A DNA stretch of 19,026 bases. It comes from Myxococcales bacterium (GTDB lineage Bacteria > Myxococcota_C > UBA6777). The position numbers were made by a program, and so were the translations under genes. The notes under the pieces are model-generated. The model was not told the DNA's origin. It worked only from the letters and a program-made list of their open reading frames with translations, and did no database searches. Below, piece after piece: positions 1 to 6,038 of the stretch (the stretch's first letter is position 1; each line of letters starts with the position of its first letter). Where the stretch lies: contig JALTMC010000339.1 of NCBI GenBank assembly GCA_027005175.1, forward strand, positions 1-19,026, written 5' to 3'.

Positions 1-844
1 CTCCAGATTTATGTTTCAACTGAACAACAAGTTCATGCGAACCTTTTGCTTTCAAAGGAGCAATCACCTCTTCCTCAAGAAAACGATGCTCTTCCTCTCG
101 ATACAGAATCGAGACATGTTCCCCTACGATTTCAGCACGAGTATAACCAAATAACCTCTCGGACCCATCGTTCCAACTGGTAATAAAACCATCAATGTCC
201 GTGGAGATCACAGAGTCGTGAATCTGATTGAGAATCTTAACTTGAGAATAAAAGGCTTCTTCGATAGCTTGAGACTCTCTGTGCTTGTGAAAGGCATGGA
301 TGATCGTAGTGCAACTATCAAACAGTGGCTGCAGCACATCGACCAGCTCCTGCTCGTAGCCTTGGGCACGGTTCGCAACCCCAATCATCCCCAGGATCTC
401 ATGCTCAAATATCAAAGGTACACCCAAAAAGGAGTTTACGGGAGGATGCCCCTGTGGCAACGTCACATCACCGATGTCACTCTCTGGATGACTCCAGAGA
501 ACAACAGCCTTCTCCTTGATTGCCGTACCAAGCAGAGAGTCCAAATTATGAAACTCCATATCCATGTTGTTCGGATATGCACTACAATGTTCAGAGGGCT
601 CATTCAGACAGGAATTCGTGAGAGCATACCCTTTAAAAAACGGCCCATTCTCTGAATGGATCACTTCACCAATAAACCCATAATCACTATGCGTCATACA
701 CAATATATCGTTCAGCACCTGACCAAAAACACCTCGAATATTGCTCTGGTCTACAACATACGAAGACAATGCTCGAATCATCGCATCAGAGATCGCAACC
801 GCAGAAGGTAATAAATGGTTATACTCTTGCAACGAAGTGCTCAT
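1..844 (-). CDS. GAF-PAS sensor protein, N-terminal part (truncated by window edge)
   Basis: This minus-strand reading frame is open from ATG at 844 to base 1, so at least 281 residues are visible and the C-terminus is outside the window. Residues about 35-190 look like a GAF domain, with GFIGEV at 56-61, PFFKGYALTN at 68-77 and VPLIFEHEILGMIGVANR at 142-159. A short helical linker follows. Residues about 200-281 are a PAS domain, with DSVISTDIDGFITSWN at 210-225 and ERLFGYTRAEIVG at 229-241. By family knowledge GAF and PAS are ligand- or redox-sensing input modules, usually followed by a histidine kinase, GGDEF or similar output, which cannot be seen here. An in-frame TGA lies 4 codons before the ATG, so the start cannot lie much further upstream; no strong Shine-Dalgarno sequence is present. 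It is divergent from the gene at 1088. Confidence 0.85.
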   Translation of the reverse strand, partial: MSTSLQEYNHLLPSAVAISDAMIRALSSYVVDQSNIRGVFGQVLNDILCMTHSDYGFIGEVIHSENGPFFKGYALTNSCLNEPSEHCSAYPNNMDMEFHNLDSLLGTAIKEKAVVLWSHPESDIGDVTLPQGHPPVNSFLGVPLIFEHEILGMIGVANRAQGYEQELVDVLQPLFDSCTTIIHAFHKHRESQAIEEAFYSQVKILNQIHDSVISTDIDGFITSWNDGSERLFGYTRAEIVGEHVSILYREEEHRFLEEEVIAPLKAKGSHELVVQLKHKSG

Positions 845-860
845 AAATGGTCATACTCTT
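811..860. repeat. 18-bp direct repeat over the start codon of the GAF-PAS gene
   Basis: ATAAATGGTTATACTCTT at 811-828 recurs as ATAAATGGTCATACTCTT at 843-860, 17 of 18 identical and 32 bp apart. The second copy contains the ATG (minus, 844) and the in-frame TGA just before it; the first copy lies inside the coding sequence. It looks like a small local duplication. Confidence 0.7.
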
Positions 861-973
861 ACAGCCAAGTGTTCATCCATTGGAATAGGATGTCTGGCCA
901 ACTGTATCGACAGAAGGAGTCAATGGTTCAAAAGAGCTGGTTGGAAAGAGTAGCAGGAGCAGAAATCCACGTC

Positions 974-1023
974 AAGCCAAGCCAAGCCAAGCCAAGGTAA
1001 GGTAAGGTAAGGTAAGGTAAGAC
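974..1023. repeat. compound pentanucleotide microsatellite
   Basis: Four units of AAGCC (974-993) are followed directly by five units of AAGGT (994-1018) and one AAGAC (1019-1023). The array sits in the 243-bp space between the divergent GAF-PAS and YeeZ-like genes, so length changes could alter promoter geometry. That effect is inference. No convincing promoter can be assigned next to it. Confidence 0.9.
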
Positions 1024-1087
1024 AAACAAACAGAAGGAAAGACAAAGACAATCCTTCCCGAACAAGTAGGCAGAGGAAAGAAAAGAT

Positions 1088-1966
1088 ATGACCTCACTCC
1101 ATGGTCCTATTTTGCTTGCAGGTTGTGGCGATTTAGGAGTTGGTTTAGGCGCGAGGCTTGCAGAGGATGGAGTTGAGGTATGGGGGTTACGGAGGCAAGT
1201 TCAGTCGTTACCGTCCTTTCTCCAAGGTTGGGCAGCCGATCTAACCCAACCAGAAACATTGGTACATCCACCTGCTCCCTTCACAACGGTAGTGTATACT
1301 GCGACACCCGAGCGAGGCTCCGGAGGCTCAGGTTACCAAGCAGCTTATGTGGAAGGTGTTCGTCACCTGCTTGAAGCATTGCCCTCGATCCAACGATTTG
1401 TGTTAGTATCGAGCACGAGTGTGTATGTGCAAACCCAGGGAGAGGAGGTGACAGAAGACTCCCCCACCCGACCGTCACATAAAACAGGACAAGCCATCCT
1501 GGAGGGAGAACGGCTGGTATTCGAGTTGGGCAAGGCTGCTTGTGTCGTACGATTCGGCGGAATATATGGGCCTCGTCGCACAGGTCTTATGGAGCAAGTG
1601 CTACAGGGCCAAGCCGTATGTTACGATGGGGCTGTTCGGTATACCAACCGAATTCATCGAGACGACTGTGTCAGGATGTTGCACCACATCCTATACCTGC
1701 CACAGCCCGCTCCCATCTATATCGGAGTGGACTCCGGCCCCGCTCCTCGCAACGAAGTATTGCGATGGCTGGCGAAGCAACTTCACGTGGCACCTCCTGT
1801 GACAAGACCTGCCTCTGAAGCACCCGAAAGTCGCAGACAACGAAGCAACAAACGATGCCAAAATCATCGTATCGTGAAGACAGGATTTGTGTTTCAGTAC
1901 CCCACATACAAAGACGGTTACCGTGCTATCATCGCAGCACAAAAAGAGGAAGAGGAGGATACGTGA
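1088..1966 (+). CDS. YeeZ-like NAD(P)-dependent epimerase/dehydratase family protein
   Basis: The 292-residue protein starts at ATG 1088, 9 bases after an AGAGGA ribosome-binding site. It has an N-terminal Rossmann nucleotide-binding loop (ILLAGCGDLGVGLG, residues 8-21) and the extended-SDR features VLVSSTSVY (105-113) and VRFGGIYGPRR (154-164). The usual YxxxK catalytic pair is absent; the segment HKTGQAILEGE (131-141) occupies that region, as in the YeeZ subgroup. YeeZ proteins are cytosolic NAD(P)-binding proteins of uncertain substrate, so no reaction is assigned. The last 40 residues are rich in basic and then acidic residues (EEEEDT end). The rhodanese lipoprotein gene starts 70 bp downstream on the same strand. 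Family assignment is good; the function is unknown. Confidence 0.85.
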   Translation: MTSLHGPILLAGCGDLGVGLGARLAEDGVEVWGLRRQVQSLPSFLQGWAADLTQPETLVHPPAPFTTVVYTATPERGSGGSGYQAAYVEGVRHLLEALPSIQRFVLVSSTSVYVQTQGEEVTEDSPTRPSHKTGQAILEGERLVFELGKAACVVRFGGIYGPRRTGLMEQVLQGQAVCYDGAVRYTNRIHRDDCVRMLHHILYLPQPAPIYIGVDSGPAPRNEVLRWLAKQLHVAPPVTRPASEAPESRRQRSNKRCQNHRIVKTGFVFQYPTYKDGYRAIIAAQKEEEEDT

Positions 1967-2036
1967 TGATGTGTCGAATATATACGGAAAACAGAATCTC
2001 GACCACAACAAAGTCCAAGAGAGGAGTGAAGTCACC

Positions 2037-2501
2037 TTGAGAAATATCTACATTTCCCTCATCGCAGTCTCTATGTTCGTGTTACTGTCTGGATGCTGGG
2101 AGCAAATAACTTCGGCGCCTGATGCAGGCTCCAAGAGAGACGTCTTTTTTGTCGTACTTGATGGAGAGAGAAAACAAGCTTTTATCGAAGATGTTACGAT
2201 TAATGAAGCCGAGAAACTTATCCAAAGCAAGCAATCCCTTGTCGTTCTAGACATCCGCACACCTGCTGAATTTAAAAGAGAACATATCGCCAACGCGATC
2301 AATGTTGATTTCTATGCATCTGACTTTCGGGAAAAATTGAGCAAACTCGATCGGGCAACTCCCTACCTTGTTCATTGTGCAACAGGAGTGCGAAGCAGCA
2401 AATCCATAAAGATATTTAAAGCTCTTTCGTTTCTAGCAATCTATCATATGAAAGCTGGATTCACGGGATGGAAAGCAGCAGGTAAACCGACCACCCGCTG
2501 A
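2037..2501 (+). CDS. rhodanese-domain lipoprotein
   Basis: The start is taken as TTG at 2037 because AGAGAGGAG (about 2018-2026) precedes it at proper spacing and the resulting 154-residue protein begins with a lipoprotein signal peptide, MRNIYISLIAVSMFVLLSGC, with Cys20 as the lipidated residue. Upstream in-frame ATGs would bury this signal. The mature part is a single rhodanese domain: VVLDIRTPAEFKREHI (69-84), catalytic loop HCATGVRSS (113-121) with Cys114 as the expected persulfide carrier, and MKAGFTGWKAAGKP near the C-terminus. Rhodanese domains transfer sulfane sulfur through a cysteine persulfide; here the protein is predicted to be anchored in a membrane facing the periplasm. The physiological acceptor is unknown. 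Confidence 0.88.
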   Translation: MRNIYISLIAVSMFVLLSGCWEQITSAPDAGSKRDVFFVVLDGERKQAFIEDVTINEAEKLIQSKQSLVVLDIRTPAEFKREHIANAINVDFYASDFREKLSKLDRATPYLVHCATGVRSSKSIKIFKALSFLAIYHMKAGFTGWKAAGKPTTR

Positions 2502-2537
2502 GATCCGCTCTTTCACACTCCTCCATTCGAGACAACC

Positions 2538-2638
2538 GTCAATGGCCCCACCCCATCCAGACTTCGCCCTGTAGATTCTTCCGGGTCCGCGATCGGGAAG
2601 GGGTTTCCACACCCACAACATAAGAGTTTTTTTTCGGA
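2538..2638 (+). repeat. dispersed intergenic repeat, copy A (long form)
   Basis: About 100 bp here match, with roughly 80-85% identity by eye, the reverse complement of 17829-17929. Shared landmarks are CCTGTAGATTCT, CCGCGA, AAGGGG, GTTTCCACAC and CATAAGAG followed by a T tract. The last 36 bp (2603-2638) are also repeated at 2673-2708. In this copy the T tract is followed by CGGAGA, not by a start codon. The element is too short to code for a transposase. Confidence 0.75.
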
Positions 2639-2672
2639 GAATCCACGACGGCCTACTTCATCACCACACCGT

Positions 2673-2708
2673 GTTTCCATACCCACAACATAAGAGGTTT
2701 TTTTCGGA
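2673..2708 (+). repeat. dispersed repeat, copy B (short form) carrying the DUF523 ribosome-binding site
   Basis: This 36-bp segment is a direct repeat of 2603-2638 with two differences, 70 bp downstream. It contains AAGAGG (2692-2697), seven T and CGG, immediately followed by the ATG of the DUF523 gene at 2708. The repeat therefore supplies the whole translation-initiation leader of that gene. The same arrangement is found on the minus strand at 17829-17864. Confidence 0.8.
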
Positions 2709-3256
2709 TGACAGAAAGCCACAAAGCTCCGACCGCTCTTCCCCTTCGCGTGGGGGTGAGTGCCTGCCTTTTGGGACAAAACGTTCGGTACGATGGAAAG
2801 CACAAACACAATGATTTTTTGCTCCAACAATTGGGACCTCATGTGATATGGGTTCCTGTTTGCCCGGAAGTCGAGATGGGACTTGGAACTCCCCGAGAAC
2901 CGATCCGTTTGGAGGGCACACTTCATGCGCCAAGATTGAAAACACACAACACACGCATCGATCACACAGAGGCGATGTTGAAATGGTCTCAACAACGCCT
3001 CGACGCATTGGAATTCGAAACCCTCTCGGGCTACATTTTTAAAAGTAGATCTCCAAGCTGTGGACTCTTTCAAATACCTGTACTACAGCAAGACGGCTCT
3101 GAATGTTCAGAGGGCCGAGGACTCTTTGCTCAAGCCCTGACACAACGCTGGCCCATGCTACCTGTGCTAGAAGAAGCTTCGCTACAGAGCCGAAAAGCAC
3201 TTGAGAATTTTAGAAACAGAATGTATGAGTACCACCACCGGAAAACATCATCGTAA
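2708..3256 (+). CDS. DUF523 family protein, TudS-like putative desulfidase
   Basis: The 182-residue protein is a complete DUF523 domain: GVSACLLGQNVRYDGKHK (16-33), VCPEVEMGLGTPREP (51-65) and FKSRSPSCG (111-119). Members such as TudS bind a [4Fe-4S] cluster through three conserved cysteines and remove sulfur from 2-thiouracil or related thiolated bases. Cys20, Cys52 and Cys118 lie in the three conserved motifs and are the likely ligands. The DUF1722 domain often fused to this family is absent; the tail after about residue 165 is short and basic. The start at 2708 is set by AAGAGG ten bases upstream, inside a dispersed repeat. Activity on thiolated nucleosides is inference from the family. 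Confidence 0.85.
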   Translation: MTESHKAPTALPLRVGVSACLLGQNVRYDGKHKHNDFLLQQLGPHVIWVPVCPEVEMGLGTPREPIRLEGTLHAPRLKTHNTRIDHTEAMLKWSQQRLDALEFETLSGYIFKSRSPSCGLFQIPVLQQDGSECSEGRGLFAQALTQRWPMLPVLEEASLQSRKALENFRNRMYEYHHRKTSS

Positions 3257-3300
3257 GTTGAAACCGTAAAACCTAGAACTCGGCTGGAACACAAGACGAA

Positions 3301-4266
3301 ATGACAGAAAAAGCGATAAATTGGGAGCGTCGGCGAAAGCAAGTTGTGGTAGCGATGGGCGTGGCGATGTTGCTGTATATCGCCCTCACCTTGTGGTCGG
3401 GATTTGACCCACTTTGGACAGCCTTGCGTAAATTCCCTGTGGCAACTCACCTGAGTGCCGTATTTGGGCTCGTCTTCTTTGGCTTATTGCTGCGAGCCTT
3501 GCGCTGGGAATACTACAATCGCCACCTCAACTGGGGTGTTCCTGCCTATCCAAACCTGATTGTATTTCTGGCAAGCTTTGCTTTTACAGCCACACCGGGA
3601 AAAGCAGGAGAAGTGATCAAGTCTTTTCTCCTAAAATCTCGATACAATGTATCCATCACCGAATCAGCCAGTGTGTTGATGATGGAGCGGCTCCAAGATC
3701 TCCTGGCGGTATTGATGTTGGCAGCAGGTGGACTCTCTATGTTGGCCTACGCCCAATGGTACTTCCTCCTCTGCACCCTTGTTGTACTCGGTGTGGCCAT
3801 TTTCATTGCCAGTGAAACAGTACATGGAGCTGTGCTTCGTCTGCTCGAACGATTCGAGCGATTAAAGCCTGTCACCGAGAAACTTCACAACTTTTTTCGT
3901 GTCGGTCGTGCTCTCTTCCAGTTCAAACCATTTGCGATAGGTCTCCTCATCGCCTTGCTTGCATGGCTATGTGAGGCATATGCTCTGCATGTCATCTTTC
4001 AGGGACTGGGGGTAAACCTCCCCCTACTCACCGCTTTCTTTGTCTATGGAATGGCCACTGTCATCGGCGCACTCTCCATGCTTCCAGGAGGACTTGGAGG
4101 GTTTGAAGCATCCATGCTCTTCTTGCTCAAGACGCTGCAAGTCACAAACGCTGTCGCTGTCGCCAGCACCGTCCTTATTCGATTCTGTACACTGTGGACA
4201 GCCTCTCTCCTGGGAATGATATTTCTCAGCCTATGGGAACTAAGGCAAAAGTCAAAGAGTTCGTAA
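3301..4266 (+). CDS. LPG-synthase TM/AglD-type (UPF0104-like) integral membrane protein
   Basis: The 321-residue protein is strongly hydrophobic, with about eight predicted membrane segments (roughly 15-32, 48-65, 85-97, 134-150, 154-170, 210-228, 240-258 and 290-312). It carries the two signatures of the lysylphosphatidylglycerol synthase TM-region family: TPGKAGEVIKSFLL (98-111) and LPGGLGGFEASM (261-272), plus Arg66 in LLLRALRWEYY. These proteins include lipid flippases and membrane proteins linked to cell-envelope glycolipid export. No soluble MprF aminoacyl-transferase domain is present, so lysyl-PG synthesis itself is unlikely. The start is ATG 3301 with only a weak ribosome-binding site. 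The stop codon is 2 bases from a MITE-like element. The downstream galE is compatible with an envelope-polysaccharide role, but no link is proven. Confidence 0.87.
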   Translation: MTEKAINWERRRKQVVVAMGVAMLLYIALTLWSGFDPLWTALRKFPVATHLSAVFGLVFFGLLLRALRWEYYNRHLNWGVPAYPNLIVFLASFAFTATPGKAGEVIKSFLLKSRYNVSITESASVLMMERLQDLLAVLMLAAGGLSMLAYAQWYFLLCTLVVLGVAIFIASETVHGAVLRLLERFERLKPVTEKLHNFFRVGRALFQFKPFAIGLLIALLAWLCEAYALHVIFQGLGVNLPLLTAFFVYGMATVIGALSMLPGGLGGFEASMLFLLKTLQVTNAVAVASTVLIRFCTLWTASLLGMIFLSLWELRQKSKSS

Positions 4267-4268
4267 GG

Positions 4269-4422
4269 GTCCGTCCAAAAAGAAAGTCGTTGATTTGCGC
4301 TTCGATTCGCCGCCCTGGCAAGGCTCTCCGATGAGAGAATTGCTTGCTATTCCGAGGACGTGGAACGCAGCCAGGGTGGATAAAGCGGAGATGCAAACGG
4401 TATAGGTTGTTTTTGGACGGAC
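4269..4422. mobile_element. MITE-like inverted-repeat element, 154 bp
   Basis: The element begins GTCCGTCCAAAAA (4269-4281) and ends with the perfect inverse TTTTTGGACGGAC (4410-4422). The arms remain related further in: TTTGC (4294-4298) pairs with GCAAA at the same distance from the other end, and CCCTGGC pairs with GCCAGGG. The whole thing can therefore fold into a long imperfect hairpin. It contains no transposase. TA dinucleotides flank it (4264-4265 and 4425-4426), which would fit an IS630/mariner-type insertion, but the spacing to the ends is 3 and 2 bases, so the target duplication is unproven. It could also act as a transcriptional barrier after the membrane-protein gene. Confidence 0.72.
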
Positions 4423-4654
4423 GCTAGGCTCAACAGCCAAACAAGTGGAACGAAAACCTGAGGGGAAAAGCCGGATGTACTCGCAAACGCAATGAGAAAG
4501 ATTCAAGTGACTCAGCCACGATTCCTCGTGAGTCGCAGATGGCAGGGAGAGAGCCATGGCCACCCTATCGAAAAGAAAGCACTCACCAAGCCAGCGGTAT
4601 ACTGCCTGTAGCGGGCTGAGGCCAATGACTGTCCAACCGAAAGGATAATATAGG
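4423..4654. other. non-coding spacer before galE
   Basis: Between the inverted-repeat element and galE no supported gene is seen. GACTC ... GAGTC form a short inverted repeat near 4510-4534. A GAAAGGA stretch about 10-15 bases before ATG 4655 is the galE ribosome-binding site. TATACT at 4598-4603 resembles a -10 box but has no acceptable -35 partner. Confidence 0.4.
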
Positions 4655-5647
4655 ATGGGTTCTACTGTTCTTGTAACTGGAGGAGCCGGATATATCGGTT
4701 CCCATACAGTAAGACAATTGCAAAATGCGGGTTACTCCGTCGTTGTGATAGACCATCTGGAACAGGGGCATCGTCAGGCTCTTCCTCATGACATAGCGCT
4801 CTATCACACAAATATCGGAGAACAGGACAAGATCGAGCAGATCTGCCGAGTTCACAAGGTGGAAGCGGTCCTACATTTTGCGGCATGGATCGAAGTCGGC
4901 CGTGGAGAACGCGAACCACTGGGATTTTACGCCAACAACGTAAGCCAAACCATTCGCTTGTTGGGTGCCATTCAAGCTGCCGGTGTCAACAAAATCATCT
5001 TCTCTTCCACAGCGGCAGTCTTTGGCGAGACCTCTGAAAAGCCTCTTGCAGAGGATGCTCAAAAAGCACCCGCCAGCGTTTATGGTCGCACCAAACACAT
5101 CATAGAAACGATCCTTCAAGACATCGCAGCCACCGAAACATTGTCGTATGGGATCTTGCGCTACTTCAACGCCGCCGGTGCCGACGACGCAGGTGATATT
5201 GGAGAAGACCATCACCCAGAAACGCACCTTATCCCACTCATCCTCCAGGTTGCCTTAGAGCAGAGAGACTCCATCTCCATCTATGGAACGGACTACCCTA
5301 CCCGTGATGGCTCTTGTATCCGAGACTACATCCATGTCAATGATCTTGCGAGCGCTCACCTCCTGGCACTACAATGTTTGTTCGAAGGAAAAAGCAACTT
5401 CGCATACAACCTTGGCTCTGGCGACGGTCACTCCGTACGTGAAGTCATTGCGTGTTGTCGCACCGTCACAGGACATCCCATTCCAACCGTGGAAGCTCCT
5501 CGACGTGACGGTGATGTCGCAACCTTACTCGCAAACTCAAATCGCATCCAGAAAGAGCTGGGATGGAAACCTCAATACGACCTACAACGCATTGTTGAGA
5601 CAGCCTGGCTCTGGCACAAACAACACCCCAATGGATATGATGGCTAA
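4655..5647 (+). CDS. galE: UDP-glucose 4-epimerase
   Basis: The 330-residue protein is a full-length GalE of the extended SDR family, which interconverts UDP-glucose and UDP-galactose using tightly bound NAD in the cytosol. Visible motifs are the NAD loop VTGGAGYIGSH (7-17), HFAAW (74-78), FSSTAAVFG (116-124), the catalytic pair Tyr143 and Lys147 in VYGRTK, RYFNAAGA (169-176) and RDYIHVNDLA (223-232). The position equivalent to Tyr299 of E. coli GalE appears to be Leu (DVATLLAN), so N-acetylated substrates might also fit; this is inference from alignment by eye. GAAAGGA upstream sets the start at 4655. A 9-bp tandem array begins 15 bp after the stop codon. Confidence 0.95.
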   Translation: MGSTVLVTGGAGYIGSHTVRQLQNAGYSVVVIDHLEQGHRQALPHDIALYHTNIGEQDKIEQICRVHKVEAVLHFAAWIEVGRGEREPLGFYANNVSQTIRLLGAIQAAGVNKIIFSSTAAVFGETSEKPLAEDAQKAPASVYGRTKHIIETILQDIAATETLSYGILRYFNAAGADDAGDIGEDHHPETHLIPLILQVALEQRDSISIYGTDYPTRDGSCIRDYIHVNDLASAHLLALQCLFEGKSNFAYNLGSGDGHSVREVIACCRTVTGHPIPTVEAPRRDGDVATLLANSNRIQKELGWKPQYDLQRIVETAWLWHKQHPNGYDG

Positions 5648-5661
5648 CACCCCATCCCACC

Positions 5662-5830
5662 CGCTTCATCCGTTTCATCCGTTTCATCCGCTTCATCCGC
5701 TTCATCCGTTTCATCCGCTTCATCCGTTTCATCCGCTTTACCCGCTTCATCCGCCTCATCCGCTTCATCCGCCTCATCCGCTTAACCTGCTTCGCCTGCT
5801 TCGCCCGTTTTACCCGCTTCATCCGTTTCG
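5662..5830. repeat. 9-bp tandem array, about 18 units
   Basis: The consensus CGYTTCATC is repeated 18 times from 5662 to 5823, plus a partial unit to 5830. Central units are nearly perfect, alternating CGC/CGT, and units after about 5743 are increasingly degenerate (ACC, GCC variants). Because the unit is three codons, both strands stay open in several frames, giving His-Pro-Leu/Phe repeats on plus and Met-Lys-Arg repeats on minus. No ribosome-binding site or independent start supports translation. Confidence 0.95.
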
Positions 5831-5840
5831 ATGGGACATA

Positions 5841-5862
5841 TCCTTGTGCATGAGCACAAGGA
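5841..5862 (+). promoter_or_regulatory. perfect 9-bp stem-loop
   Basis: TCCTTGTGC (5841-5849), loop ATGA, then GCACAAGGA (5854-5862) forms a perfect 9-bp hairpin. No T tract follows, so it is not a standard intrinsic terminator on the plus strand. It lies between the 9-bp array and the putative kinase promoter and could end galE transcription or bind a regulator. Confidence 0.5.
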
Positions 5863-5891
5863 GAATCGAAGCAGAAATCAAGAGTAGACTC

Positions 5892-5920
5892 TCGACGAAA
5901 AAAAAGTAAAGTATTATAAT
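5892..5920 (+). promoter_or_regulatory. putative sigma70-type promoter for the kinase gene
   Basis: A perfect TATAAT (5915-5920) lies 17 bp after TCGACG (5892-5897), a 4-of-6 match to the -35 consensus. Transcription would start near 5927, about 108 bases before the kinase ATG. The ATG of the small ORF at 5919 overlaps this -10 box, so the two predictions conflict unless the ORF is read from a longer transcript. Confidence 0.45.
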
Positions 5921-6038
5921 GAAAAGAACGTCAACAGAAGAGAACAAGGAAGATCAACAGTTTTTGAGTTCGTTATGGTACAAAGAAGACCGCATCTCTT
6001 TTAGTATTGCAGGGCAGAAACAAGGGAACAAAGGATGA
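5919..6038 (+). CDS. possible 39-residue ORF overlapping the kinase start
   Basis: An ATG at 5919 opens a frame of 39 codons that ends in TGA at 6036-6038, overlapping the kinase ATG (6035) as ATGA, the typical geometry of translational coupling. The peptide begins MKRTSTEENKEDQQFL and is hydrophilic, with no membrane segment or known domain. Against it: no clear ribosome-binding site precedes the ATG, and a good -10 box overlaps its start. It may be a small partner protein, a leader ORF or chance. Confidence 0.3.
   Translation: MKRTSTEENKEDQQFLSSLWYKEDRISFSIAGQKQGNKG

Noticed and set aside
1-655. Plus-strand frames at the left edge, including a 145-codon one at 218
   Set aside because: The minus strand here encodes GAF and PAS domains with clear motifs; the plus frames are shadows.
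2513-3073. 186-codon open frame on the minus strand over the DUF523 gene
   Set aside because: It is antisense to a protein with clear DUF523 motifs, has no ribosome-binding site and its sequence resembles no family.
5466-5822. Met-Lys-Arg repeat protein on the minus strand
   Set aside because: The frame is open only because of the 9-bp array and then runs antisense into galE; no ribosome-binding site. Kept as an observation, not a gene.
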